Origin: Gavia stellata
Taxonomy: Eukaryota > Chordata > Aves > Gaviiformes > Gaviidae
Reading direction: 5' to 3'
Assembly: GCF_030936135.1 (NCBI RefSeq)
Contig: NC_082617.1
Coordinates: forward strand, 5,438,475 to 5,502,474
DNA: 64,000 bases
Shown here: positions 13,701 to 25,130 of the stretch, in pieces
How the letters are laid out: every line of letters begins with the position of its first letter
Numbering within the stretch: the first letter of the stretch is position 1
The notes under the pieces: model-generated
The model's input: the letters and a program-made list of their open reading frames with translations, nothing else
Told to the model about the DNA's origin: nothing
Databases searched by the model: none
Made by a program: the position numbers and the translations under genes

Positions 13701-15221
13701 AACTTAATTGTCTAAGTCCCTGGTGTCACATGAATAACACCACAATGCATTGAGCTCTTTCCAGAAGAACTGATGTTATTTTCAGAATCTGAGCCAAAGT
13801 CTCCAAATAAGAAGGTCAATATTTCTACAAGACTATTTTGAACTCAATTGAATCAACATGTTAAATCTCAAGCCAGATCTGCATCTTGGACTTTGGATCA
13901 GGGCTGTCCCTCCTGCACAGCCTGGTTTTCCCCAGGATACTCCTCCAGCTCTAGAAGCCAGCAGGGTCAGAGATTTATTTCTCCCTTCTAGGAGGGCAGA
14001 AATTCTAGTCTGCCACTAGCACTTCTCACAATCAACTTTAACTAAAAAATGGTGAGATTAAGAGAAACACTCCACTACTCACCTCCCACTGTGTTCAAGC
14101 TTCATCACGCAGCTCAATTGATCCTACATTCATACACTCCATTCAATATATTATTCTTTTTAAATCCAAACACACGTGAACACACACTCCATAAAATTTT
14201 ACCCACCTTCTAGTTACTTTAGGGTTTGGTTTTTTTTTTGATAACTTAATCCTTTTTAATTTGGCTTTATCCTTGCAAATTCAGGGTAGATTTGGTTATT
14301 GTGCTGTTCCTTCCCACCCCTCTCTTTTACTACTTTTGTGGATATTTTAATAAAATTTTCTCATCTGTTTTCTGTAATATTTTTTTTTGTGGACAAAGAA
14401 AGTGTAAGTAAAACAAGGATATTATTTACAGCCACAGAAACATAAGAAAGTAAAAGGGATTTTTTCCTTCCCCAAAGAACAAAAATGACATGTGTACCCT
14501 TCATTGTCTCCAGGTTTCCTTGGAAATGTATTTTCTTGCATTGTGCTTTGGTTTTTGTGGTGAAGAGGGTTTCCCAGTGTTATTGGAAAACCCAGAACTT
14601 GAGGCAAAATGCCAAACTCAGGTTTGCCTTCAAGTCTAGGTTTATCAAAGTGGCACATGATTTTGGCTTTCTCTGTTTGAGGGACTCTGTTGAAGTACCT
14701 TAAAGATGAGTGACTCTGAAGATTTACAGATGCTGATCCTCAAGGGGTTAAGCTCTGACATCACTGAAGGCAACAGCAGTCTGATGCAGGGCATGGACTC
14801 CAGTTCAGCAAAGTAGCCAAAGGGACCTGACATGTCCCATTCTTCAGCAAGTGCTGAGACTCTACCTCTGGTGAAGTCTTCCAAGATGGAAATCCCAAAG
14901 TGAAGACACCTGAGACCTGCACCCACCCTCCACCTCTTATGTGTCTTCTCACCAATGAGGCATTAGTTTTACTCTCAAAGGACTGCCATCACCTTCCCTC
15001 CTCCAGCAAAGCTCAGCACAGGCTGTGTGAATAATTCAACGTAAAGCTGGCATAAATCTCAACAGAAGAAATATCTTTTATCTTTAACCATTTACTCCCA
15101 TTATAGGAATAATGGCAGTTCTTTTACATTTACATATAACTCTTGTTTGTTTGATTTTTTGTTTGTTTGTCTCTTTGTCTTGGCACCTGCATAGCAGAAA
15201 ACTTTACAGTTCATTACAGAA
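10761..15221. other. Non-coding DNA between the open frame and the BRINP1 3' end
   Basis: Ordinary intergenic sequence. Short T-rich and TTTG-type simple repeats occur at about 14225-14240 and 15145-15180. No exon, RNA gene or transposon is recognised. Confidence 0.55.
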
Positions 15222-15246
15222 ATTTGCCCCTCTCTCTGCTCCTCCC

Positions 15247-15252
15247 TTTATT
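15247..15252 (-). promoter_or_regulatory. AATAAA polyadenylation signal candidate, distal
   Basis: Reads GAGTAAATAAAGGG on the minus strand about 335 bases after the stop, in sequence of ordinary composition. That makes it the more convincing of the two hexamers as the end of the BRINP1 message. Confidence 0.45.
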
Positions 15253-15529
15253 TACTCTGCTGCCCCTGAGGACTAGCAAGCAACACCCCCAAGGGCAAGA
15301 GAGAGTAAGGTGTTACCCTTTTATGACGGATTATAGAAATAACAAACATGCCTGACAGTTTTATACAGCTGCTAGAACGGGTTTAGTTTTCAACAAATGA
15401 AGAATTTCCTCTTTTTTTTCTCTTTTGTATATTAATTACATTTTACAAATCTTGTTTTTCCCCCCTTCCTTTACGTTCCCCCACTTTTCTTTCTTTCTTT
15501 TTACTTTTTTCTCTTTTTTTTTTTCCTCT

Positions 15530-15535
15530 TTTATT
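15530..15535 (-). promoter_or_regulatory. AATAAA polyadenylation signal candidate, proximal
   Basis: The plus strand reads TTTATT, which is AATAAA in BRINP1 orientation, about 50 bases after the stop. It sits within a very A-rich stretch, so it could occur by composition alone. Confidence 0.35.
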
Positions 15536-15585
15536 TTTTTACAGCAAAAGGATCAATCACCAACATGTCCACTGAAAAGTCCGGG

Positions 15586-16726
15586 TTAGCAGAGTTTGGC
15601 TGTCATCTGGTCCGACTGTTTGAGGATCTCGGTGTTGTACAGATCTAGAGCGTGGTTCACACGGATGATCTCGCTGTTGGTGAGTTTCAGGCGGTGCTTG
15701 AGCATACAGGAGAACAGATCCAGCTGGGGCTTCCCTGGGGCAACGGGAGGCGCCAGTCTATTGATTCGGTCCCGAATATCCAGCAGCAAGAGCATGACGG
15801 AGGAGGAAGAATAGAACTGCCCGCCTTGCGTGTACGACTGGTTGACCTGCTGCACAGCACTGCGCAGTAGGTCAGCATTAAAACGCAGGCTGTAGCCATA
15901 CACCTGCACATCCGAGATCTTGATGTAGAACTGACGCTTGGTGGGGTCAGAAAGGTCCACAGGCCCTTGGCCAGTCTCATTACGCAGCAGGGAGGGCAGC
16001 CGAGTCCGGCTGCGTAGGTAGATGTGGACGGTCTCGAAAAAGGTTTTCCACCGGTTGCCCAGTAGCAGGGTCCAGTTGTAGCACTGGCTGTTTTGGAGGC
16101 GGATTTTCTCCCAGCGCGGGTAGCCGTACTCCCCAAAGGGCATGTTCCAGCCCTCAGAGTGACTCCCGCTGAACGGGTTGACGTAGACAAAGAACATAGG
16201 GTCCAGGCTGCTGTTGCGCATCTGGCAGATTCGCATGGAGATCCCGATCACCATGTGGATGAAATCCATCCGGTTCTTGTTGCTCTTCAAGGTGAGGGAC
16301 ATTCGTTTGCGCCACCTGGGGTCGAAGAAGGTGTCCAGGCGGATCTCGTTGCTGATGAAGGTGGTGTGCACATACAGACGAGAGTCCATTTTCTGCAGCA
16401 GGTACTTCAGCTCTAGGTCCTGGAAGTCCAAGTCCGTCTCAAAGCTGATGAACTGCTCGCTCCGCTCCGAGTCTACGTTCTGAGGCTCGCAGCGACCCCG
16501 GTAAAGCTTATAGCCCTTGTTGCATGAGCCACAGAGAGAGATGTTGGCAAGGCTGCACATGGCACAGCTGTTGTTGCCCCCGATGATGCAGGGGATGGGG
16601 CGCTGGCACAGGCTGGTGCCACCGTGGCAAACGCAGCTCCGTTGGCTTTCCAGAAACGTCCCCCAGAACCCATTCTCATTGCAGTAGAGCAGGGACTGGA
16701 CCCGAGTAAGCCATTCCTGTATTGTC
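15586..16726 (-). CDS. BRINP1: BRINP1 terminal coding exon 8: cysteine-rich and C-terminal region
   Basis: The largest exon encodes about residues 383-761 and a TAA stop (minus strand 15588-15586). It starts after CTTCCTACCTGCAG by completing Arg382. A cysteine-rich module occupies about 397-461 ([46 protein letters not shown]). The long C-terminal region includes [36 protein letters not shown] and [19 protein letters not shown], and the protein ends MTAKLC. Glycosylation sequons lie at about Asn433, 443, 553, 599, 631 and 677. The hydrophobic MLLLLD stretch is too short to span a membrane. The exon is clearly more GC-rich than its surroundings, which leaves other frames open by chance. Using the internal Met at about 438 as a start would drop the cysteine module, so the spliced start at 16726 is preferred. 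Confidence 0.97.
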
Positions 16727-17866
16727 CTGCAGGTAGGAAGAAGAAAGCATTAGCCATGTAGAGCCCCACAGAGTCTTTGGTGTTGGCATCTTACTGGAGC
16801 CACAGTGTTTTTAGGGATATATCTGAAGCAGAGCTCTCAGAACACTGATGCCCTGCCGTGGCATCTGGGAGCTATTCCAGTCTATTTTGAGACTGAATCT
16901 TTCATCTGCTGTTTACTCCTTTGGTGGAGAACAAAAGCCCTCTAAGAAATAGCTACAAATTAGGATTGATCATCTGAAGTATCTCTCTTCACACTGTTCT
17001 AGGAGCTGAGACTGGCAAAGTCTCCTGCCAAGGATCCCATCAGTGACAAAGTTCGACCATGGGAATGGAGCTGATAAAGCTGTGCCAGAGGCTGAAGTGC
17101 TATCAGACATTGCAGGTCAGCATAACTTCTAGGCTAGCAGGAGAAAACTCCTCTCCATGTCATTGGCAATTCCCCCCCCACTCTCCAAAAACAGACCTGT
17201 AACAGGATGAGGCAAAGCCAGCAGTGACCTCTGCTTATGGTGCAGAGCTCAGTAACAGCAGAAAAGAGAGTGGAAGTCAGGGTGCATAGAGACGAAGCTG
17301 CTAGAACAGCTTCTCCTTTAAAAAATCTGCTGCTAATTAACCTCCCCTTACAGCCTCTCCCCTTAAAATCAGCCACAGTTGCCCATTCCCAAGCCCCACC
17401 ACTCCCATAATTGGTATATCAGCACCCTCACCTCCATGTCCTGCAGCCCTGGAATGACTCCTAATAAACGACACTGTAACCCACGTTTGCTTTTTGTATA
17501 ACCCACTTGCAATGTTGCCTCGCTGCCCCCTCTTCCCCCCTCTCCACCGCCCTGGGAAATCTCAGCACAGCAACTCCATTCTCAGCAGCCTTCAGCAGAA
17601 CGCCTTGTTCAGCCGCCGGCTCCCTCCCCTCCGCCTCCCCCCCAGCTAATGAATGCTTCACTGTCTGCTCTGGGCAAAAAGTTCTTGGTAGCACTGCAGT
17701 AAGAGGACTGGCTAATGACAAATTAGGATTCAGTCCCTGTAGAACTGGAGGAGTGATTATGGACAGAGGCTCTCAGAGCTGGATTAGTGAAATTCATGGC
17801 ACCTGCATCGCCTGACCTCCGAATAATCATTAAGCTGTAGGCTGTATCAAAGAAGGCATTAAATGA

Positions 17867-18185
17867 TATAGCAGCAAAGAACAGCAAGATGATTAGGGGG
17901 AGGGAGCAACTGGAGGGATGAGAGTATAAAACAGAGGAAAGCGCTGGAAGGAAAGAAATAATCAAGGGCAGAAGCAGAAAGGGTAGGGGAAGAAAGAGGG
18001 GGAAAATGTGCAGGTAAAAGGAAAAATGAGAGAGAAATGCAGTGGGCAGGAGGAATAGGGATGAAGAAAGGGGAAAACTGAAACAACAGCAACAACTGAA
18101 AGACAGAGAACAGGCAGGAATGAAAAGAAGCAGGAAGAAACTGAGTGAAAAGAAAAAAAATTGAGACAGTGAGGAAAAAAGAAGT
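17867..18185 (+). repeat. Purine-rich low-complexity tract
   Basis: About 320 bases are overwhelmingly A and G on the plus strand (runs of GGGGGAGGGAG, GGAAAGAAA, GAGAGAAA and similar) without a fixed repeat unit. In BRINP1 orientation the transcript would be C/U-rich and contains several acceptor-like CTTTCAG and TTTCCTTCCAG sequences. The minus-strand open frames here, up to 176 codons of mostly Ser, Phe, Leu and Pro, are an effect of composition. Confidence 0.8.
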
Positions 18186-19337
18186 GCATTAGCAGGAAAA
18201 TTCTGAAGCCTTGGATGTGGGAAGAGACAATTTTCACATTCCTCCTGTGGCACAGGGCTGCCAGGGTCTCTTTACCCTGTTCACAGCCAACAGGAGCTCC
18301 CCTGCTAGTGGAAAAGACAAGGTAGGCTGGGGAGCTTGGGAGCAAGGCAGTGACCTCTATAAATACCTGCTGTAGAGGGAGATGGTGACAGCCCTGATCC
18401 CCAGAAAAAGTGCACAGGGTTCCTCCTGTTTTCTAGGACAGCTATGCTTTGGAGGGGAGGGGACAGCACAGCACGCTGTGACTGCAAAGCACCTTGCTGA
18501 CAGCAACAAGCATTCTCAAAACCATCCCCTGGGGACTGAGTCTGCCTTCTGCTCATAGGTGAATTTTTGCTCACTTTTTCAGCAATACAAATATATTCTA
18601 CCCCATCTGAAGCCTTGCAGTTCCTCTTTGGAAAGCCAGCCAAATGCACTTGAATTTAGCAAGGCACCCAGTTTCCAAGCATCAGTCTCCCTAAGGTGCT
18701 GTGAGGCCACTTTGATTCCTCCATGCACCTCCTTGAAAGCTTCTTTCTTTGCTTCTAACCACGAATCTAAGTATGAAGCTGAGGAATGATGAGCAAGTGG
18801 AAGAGGAAGTAAAACCAAAGCAACCCTCCAATATAAGCACACTGGCTGCCTGGGTTCACTGGGTTGGGGGAGTTGCTTAAGGGAAGCACAAGGTTCCTGC
18901 ATGCTGCCTCTTCCCATGACAGGGCTTCATGTCAACGATGAAAATCAGAGGTTGCTTTGAAGGGAATACCTCCTGCAGCCCCAAGCTTTGTCCCTAGCTC
19001 CCGCTGTAATTTCTACCAAGACAAGGACAGGGAGAAACCCAGTAGCACAAAGAAAACGAAGGGCTGAGGCAGCAGGGTGGTGGCAGATAGATGGTAAATA
19101 TCCAGCTGCGTCAGGTACCCTCTCAGCATCCCTACCCCTGTCCGTCAGGTGAGGACAGTACTTCCCTGATTTCCACAGCTCTCTCCATGGTCACATTTGT
19201 TGCTTTTTGTGATACTGGGCTTCCGGATGAGGTAGTAACAGTTGCTCATAGGACTAAAGGTGGTTTCTGAGGTGGGTTTGATGAGGTATTCAGCACACAG
19301 AGTGCACTGTGCCTGTGTGCACATGCTGCCATCGCTT

Positions 19338-19380
19338 TCGTACAGCTGCCAACAGCCTCGTACAGCTGCATATGCAAACG
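19338..19380. promoter_or_regulatory. Paired CAGCTG E-boxes next to an octamer-like site
   Basis: The 12-base sequence TCGTACAGCTGC occurs twice, at 19338-19349 and 19358-19369, exactly 20 bases apart, each containing CAGCTG. An ATGCAAA-type POU motif follows at about 19372-19378. CAGCTG is a known binding form for proneural bHLH factors, and POU factors often act beside them in neural enhancers. Its use here is inferred only from motif and gene context. Confidence 0.3.
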
Positions 19381-20840
19381 ACAGCCAAACAAACGCTGAG
19401 CAACTACCATGCATAGATCTCAATTCCAGCTCTGTGCAAGTGAACATGACTCTCCTGATTTCCTCACACAGGATTCCCAGTGTGTTTGTGCAGTGCTGGC
19501 TTGATGCTTTACACAGGTTTTACATGCTGATAATGCCATTGAGTTCATGGGACAAGGACTGCCAGGCTATACAGCGAGGGACATGATAAAAATTAGAGTC
19601 AGATGACCATATCCTGTCTGTCTTAGGTGTGCTCTGTCTTAGAGGGAAAAAAAATGCTATCCTTCCACCCCTGTCTTCTACTAACAGTCATCAGCACCAA
19701 ACAAGACAGGAGTCTCATCTGGTATCTTGCAATTAAAACTAGTAATTTTCCTGTTCCCCAGATCAACTTTGTAGAGGAAGGATAGGAAGAGATCAGGAGA
19801 AAGAAGTTTGGGTTTTTTTGTGGGGTGTGCGTATATGTCTTAGCATTCAGCAAAGACACAAATAGGACAAAAAAAAAAAAAAAAAGAAAAAAGAAGACTA
19901 CCCACCATTTGCTGATGGCAGCAATAAAGGACGTAATTAAATGAAAATGCAGAATCCAGGGCAGAGCTGGGCATCAGCTACAAACATGACAATGGGAAGT
20001 GTGATAGAAAGAGAGAGAGGAAAAGTGGTATAAATTACCCCATTTTATCTTGCAACGGGGACAGGATAAGAACATACGCAGGACCAGTCACAGCCCTTCA
20101 GCTGACAGGAGGTAACTTCTTAAAACACACACCCGTGATGGCTCAGATGGCTCAGACTCATGTGAATATAACCAAGAGATGTCAGGGCACAAGGAAGCTG
20201 AAAAGAGCCACTGTTTAAAAGCTGAAAGGCAGTAGCAGAGTAGCCATTGGTTTTCATTTTAATTATTTTCTCTTTCATTAATGACTCATCAGTTTATCTT
20301 TCTCCATCTTAATATCATTGCAAAAGTTATTTTGCCTAATGTTTGCCACCTCTGCCAATTCAAAGTATAAAGTATTAGAGCATGTGAAATTAAAAAAAGG
20401 AAAACTATGTCTTCAAAGGTCACTGTCAAGCAATTGTACATTCAACTTTAATATCTTACATCCCAAACTAAAATGAAAAAAAAGAACATCCAGGCAAAGC
20501 TGTGAGTAAGAGCTATTTTACAGTGTTTTTTTGCTGTTGCTCACTGGAGACGTGCAGTCCCCTGGCAATGCCGGGAGCTGGGAGCAGGTAGTCAGGCAGA
20601 GCTGTTTCACCATTTAAAACCTATACTTGTGACAAAAAAAATGTTTTGTAGGACAGTGTTGGGCTTTCAGATCAGAAGCAGAGGTCAGGTTATACAGGAA
20701 GGTGATGAATAATTTTCTTTCCTCATGACTTGCCATCTTTCAGGATTAATCAGGTCTGGGGAGGGGAAGAGGCTGATGGGTGTCCCTTGAGACAAAGATG
20801 CAGCTTTGCTGTAGGTGGTGTCTGAGCTGATTAGAAAACC

Positions 20841-20935
20841 AAACCATACCAAAACATAAACAAAAACCAAACAAACCAAACAAAAAACACACACAAAAAA
20901 AACCAAACCACAACCAAAAACCCAATCCCGCAGGA
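20841..20935. repeat. A/C-rich low-complexity tract (CCAAA/ACAAA-like)
   Basis: Short interleaved units such as AACCAAACC, ACAAAAACC and CACACACA make a strand-asymmetric tract that is G/T-rich in BRINP1 orientation. No fixed period. Confidence 0.7.
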
Positions 20936-21323
20936 GAGATTCTGTTTTTTTTAATTGCAAGAAAAAAGGTAGGGTTTTAAAAGGTTTTCCTTTGCAAACT
21001 CACCTTTCACTTTTCAACCAGCACTAGCTGCTGTGGAGATAGTTTTGGGCTTTCTGTATGGAACAGTGAAGTAAAAAATGCTATTTTTATTCTCAGCAGC
21101 TGTGAGATGTATTCTTAACTAATGACAATTTGGCTGGAGCCCAGAACATGTATCAACCCCCCCTCCTCTGGATGTTGTTTATATTTTACATCCAGAGTTT
21201 TAAAATGCAACTATAGGTACTCATTCAACATTGAAGTTTTAAAAACCAAGGAATGGTTTCTTTTTTAAACCAACAAACTTGTCTGCAAAAAGGTGTTTTT
21301 TAAGCAAAAGCAGTGCAGAGCAA

Positions 21324-21343
21324 ATATATATATATATATATAT
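21324..21343. repeat. (AT)10 microsatellite
   Basis: Ten uninterrupted AT units in intron 7, likely length-polymorphic. Confidence 0.9.
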
Positions 21344-23185
21344 TTCCTTCTTAGGTATTGCAAAAGGTCACGGAGAATCAGCCTAATTGCAAAAATCCCT
21401 ACTCTTTCTTTTGGAAACACCACCTCCTCCTTTCCCTGAGGACAATCAATGGCAATCCTATTTCTTTTTTACATTGCTTTTGAATATATAAAGGAGGCTT
21501 ACTATTATGTGTATTAAAGAGAGAGAGAGGCTTGCTCTTAATAGAACCTTTCCATCCTTTCAAAGCCACTGGCATGCTTGATAAGCCTCTGTCGTTCTGT
21601 ACAGTAACAATTAGAAAATTAGAGTATTTCCAAGCCCTGTGAAAAGAACGATGAAATGCATACCTCTTCCGCTACACATCTGCCTACCGAGCCCCTCCCC
21701 TGCCTAGCTACAAATGCAGAATGACAAATAAGAAAAGAAATTATAATATGCCTCGTGGTGTTGACTTAAACAAATCAAGCACATCAGTCAGTTAAAAACC
21801 CAGCTGCCATCATCCATTTCGTCCTCCTTCCCCCACATTTTACAGTATTAGTTGGAGGCTGCCTTTCTGCGTGGCTGACTTTTTAAAATAGAAGAGAAAT
21901 GCTAAAGACATATTTATCTGAATGCTTTGCAGCAACATGGTTGGCTGGATATTTGCTCGCTGCTGCTTCACTTTGTTGTTGTAGCACAACTCAAAATAAT
22001 GCCTGGACATGCTTGTGACTCCTCCACCAGTTGGCTTTTTTATAGCAGCTCAGCCAATTGGCAGGAATGGGCCAGTATTAGGAAGTTCTCCAGACTTTTT
22101 TTTTCACAATCTCTTAAACTTAATAGATATTTCTCCTCATCCCTTGTAAGTCCACCAAGTCTCTGTCCAGAAACATGAGATTTCTTGGTAATTAAAGAGT
22201 TGTTAAGCCCTGGAAGAGTTTCCTGAGCTGCACAGGGATGAAATGAAAACTGAGTGTGTTGAGTGGCCAGGGGACTGGGTGATAACGGGACACAGCAGTC
22301 AATCAGTTTATTTTCTCTTGAGAATGAATAATGAAGGAGGTGAAAAAATAGTTCCTCTACAAATATTAACTTGGCCTGACCCTTCCAAGAAAAGCATGGA
22401 AGAAAAGGCACTTGGACTCATTTTTTCCTAGATTTTCAGTGTTACTTCACTCCAGGCAATGTAGAAAGAAACAGCAAGAAATGATTATTAAAATCCATGC
22501 ATGTAAGTCTCCAAAAATTATTGGAAGCTAACTTAAACTCAGTCATAGGTCAGGGCTGAAAGGAAACAGCAGGAGGTTACTATTGGATATCAATAGTCAC
22601 AGTAGCTGTAATGGAAAATCTACTCTCTCCATCTGTAATAACATTGCTAGGCTTCTGGTCAGTGCAGGTTTGCAGGTTCACTCTGCATTTTGTAGAAGAG
22701 ATGTGATCTATTCCAAGTGAAACTAAAGCTTCTCTTTCACTCTGGCTGTATTCATTGAGGACCACAACTCAGAAATGGGCTGAAGCATCTTGTGCTCCAT
22801 ATGTCCACTTCAACAGCAAATGGAGGCTTACAGCTTGGCTGTGGTACCTGATGCAAGACCACGTAAAAAGCAGCTTAGTCTGCTCAGCTGTCTAATGTCA
22901 GGCCTGTAATAGTCTTGCGGAACACTACAGAGTAAGCAAGTGGGTGCCCTTCACCTGGGTAGGTAAGACCACACAGGAGGGATGTGAATATGCTTAGGTA
23001 GGTGATAAAGGTTACACCTCCAGAAATTTCAACCCACTCCCAGACTTTACCATTTTCCCCCAAACCTCCATGTCAGCACACCCTATATCCAAACACTTAG
23101 GCTGTTGGTTTTAGGTCCAAGCCCAGGCTCAGCTCCATCAGTCACTGATCACGCCACACCCATCCCCAATGAAGGATGACGGTAC

Positions 23186-23408
23186 CTTTCTCTAGGCAAC
23201 TGGTGGTTAGGATTGTGCCGACACCGGACACTGAGGCCAAAGAGTTTGCGGGCAGTGCGCTGGATCTTCTGCCGCTGGGCTTCCAGGGAGCTCTGCAGCA
23301 GCTTGTAGCGATTTTGCAGATCCCAGTCGTTCCCCCAGTGCTGGTGGATGCTCCCAATGGTCAGGAAGTGGTTGCTAGGTAGCCTTTTCATGAAGGATTT
23401 AAACTCAT
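23186..23408 (-). CDS. BRINP1: BRINP1 coding exon 7: conserved linker
   Basis: The exon supplies two bases of Asp308, 73 codons (about 309-381) and two bases of Arg382. It reads [20 protein letters not shown], a tryptophan-containing [12 protein letters not shown], and a basic, probably helical [16 protein letters not shown], ending [11 protein letters not shown]. The acceptor is TGCGTGTTCCAG and the donor is AAAG|GTACCG. That donor is weak because +4 to +6 (CCG) depart from consensus, yet the splice is fixed by the AG+G arginine codon completed at the start of exon 8 and by protein continuity. No transmembrane segment is visible. Intron 7, which follows, is 6.5 kb and contains the purine tract and the paired E-box block described separately. 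Confidence 0.96.
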
Positions 23409-23951
23409 CTGGAACACGCAAAAATGGGGAGAAATACAGAGGTTCCTGAACTATAATGAAGTTACAAAGCTGTTCATTGGCAGGATGGAGAAACAGCAAA
23501 GATTTATGAGGCCACCAGTGCTCTGCTAAAGGAAGGTGGTGTCCATTAACTCACTGGTCTGTCATTCTGCCCCAGGAAGCTCACTAATTCCATGGCTGTT
23601 GCTGCTCCTATATGGAAAATGAAACCCGGAGAGTATTAGGGTGAAACAATATGGTTAATGTGTACAGGATGGAGAAAAAAAGAGCGCAAATTCCCTGGAG
23701 CATGGGATTATAGTGTAGGGGTTATGAACAAAAAGCAGGGAGTTGTAATCATTGTCAGTTAAAGAGTTCTCATTTAAATTGTTTTTCGGCTGCTCCTAAA
23801 ATGCCATTTGTTGTTGAAGTCAAATCACTTTGGCTGTGTTGTTAAAAAAAAGAGAAAAAAAAGCTTTAAAATATCCCCAGAGGAAGGGTTTGGATTATGT
23901 TAAAATGTCCTGCTTTCTCATTTTTTAAAAAGAGCATTCTGATTCTTTCTT

Positions 23952-23981
23952 CTCATTTAACTTCAAATGAAGTTAAATGAG
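23952..23981. repeat. Inverted repeat, 14-base arms with 2-base centre
   Basis: The arm CTCATTTAACTTCA is followed, after AA, by its exact reverse complement. As RNA it would form a 13-base-pair stem with a tight 4-base loop. Confidence 0.9.
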
Positions 23982-24689
23982 TTACTTTATGTAACAATGA
24001 AAATAAAATAAAATAGTTTGCAGGGCTAAAGTCAGAACAAAATGTGTCAATTTTAGCCAAAGGAAAAAAATCTAATTGATCCAAAAATATGTTGTTAAAG
24101 GTTGTTTTGTGATCAGTTTATTTCCGTTTGATTTTGTTTGGTAATGAAAAAAACCATTATGTAGGGCTTGTTTGAGTTTTTTTCATCACAAACCAGAAAA
24201 TCTGATACCGTTTCTGTTTATGACCACCTCTTTCTTCCTAACTGAGAAGTATAGTGTGCTTAGACTCTGATTACCAGGCTGGGGCATCCTCATATGGAAA
24301 AAACAGATGGTTCCAACTTTCTCAGTAGAAAATAACCCAATTTTTGATACCAGAAAACTGTGTTTGACACACTGAGACCTTGAGAAATGCGAAGAGTGAG
24401 CCAACAAAAACCCCATAAAGTGCAATAAAGAAAAGAACAAAACTCTGCACCAGGGCAGAACAACCCCACGCATCAGTACAGGCTTGGAAACAACCAGCTG
24501 AATAACAGCTGCTAGAAAGGTCCTGGGGGTTATGATGGGCACCATGCTGAAGGTAGGTCAACACTATGTTCTTACTGGAAATAACACAAACTGCATACTG
24601 GGCTAAATCCGGTAAGCTGGGGAAGTTAACACTCCCCTCTTCTTGGCACTACTGAGGCTGCACCTGCATTTCTCTGCCCAGCTTTAGGG

Positions 24690-25130
24690 ACACCCAATTA
24701 AACATGGGTGTTGAGAAACTGGGAAGGGCACAGCTGAGGGCTACCAAGATGGTCAAGGGCCTGGAGCACAAGTCCTACAAGGTCAGGTGGAGGGAGCTGC
24801 ACTTGTTTAATCTGGTGAAGAAGCAGCCAAGGGGCAACCTAATTACAGCCTACAACTGCTTAAAAGGTACTTACAAATACAAAGGAGAGAAACTCTTCTT
24901 GTTAGAAACAGATGATATAACAAGGATTAATAGACAGTTTGCAGCTTGAGAAGTTCAAATGATATATTGAAAAACTTCTTCACTTGGAAGTAATGCAGCA
25001 CTGAAACATGCTGCTCAGAGATGTAGAAGAATCTCTCATTTTAGACTCTGCTAGACAAAACCATGGCTGACCTGATCTAGTGCTGGTGGTAGTCCTGCTT
25101 CTAGAAGTAGGTGGACTAGAGCCCTGCCAT
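24690..25130 (+). mobile_element. CR1 LINE 3' fragment, old and 5'-truncated
   Basis: The order of pieces follows the 3' end of bird CR1: CTACCAAGATGGTCAAGGGC, then CTGGAGCACAAG, GGAGGGAGCTG, a broken reverse-transcriptase-tail segment that still reads RGNLITAYNCLKG (compare RGDLIALYNYLKG in CR1), the TTCTTCACTTGGAAG piece, and CATGGCTGACCTGATCTAGT near the end. One frame remains open for 81 codons at 24704-24949 and then stops. The copy is diverged and lacks a clean terminal 8-mer, so it inserted long ago. Orientation is opposite to BRINP1. It is not functional. Confidence 0.75.

Larger units (their letters stand above)
15222..15585 (-). other. BRINP1: BRINP1 3' UTR, proposed extent
   Basis: The region immediately after the TAA stop is A-rich on the coding strand, with long runs of A and GAAA repeats (plus-strand 15415-15545 is T-rich). 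Two AATAAA hexamers follow the stop, at about 50 and 335 bases. I place the end about 25 bases beyond the second as the simplest full-length choice, but use of the first would give a very short UTR. An even longer UTR is possible and cannot be excluded from sequence alone. Confidence 0.5.
16727..23185 (-). other. BRINP1: BRINP1 intron 7 (6.5 kb)
   Basis: Begins GTACCG and ends CTACCTGCAG. It contains the purine-rich tract at 17867-18185, a direct repeat with two E-boxes at 19338-19380, an A run at 19869-19885, an A/C-rich tract at 20841-20935 and an (AT)10 repeat at 21324-21343. The rest holds no recognisable exon or intact element. Its GC-rich and pyrimidine-rich parts leave some frames open by chance. 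Confidence 0.9.

Noticed and set aside
15687..16190. 167-codon minus-strand frame overlapping exon 8, and plus-strand frames such as 16093-16416
   Set aside because: These are other-frame readings of the GC-rich BRINP1 terminal exon; the true frame is fixed by splicing and protein identity.
17723..18253. 176-codon minus-strand frame rich in Phe, Ser, Leu and Pro
   Set aside because: It is a translation of the purine-rich tract read on the opposite strand; low complexity, no domain.
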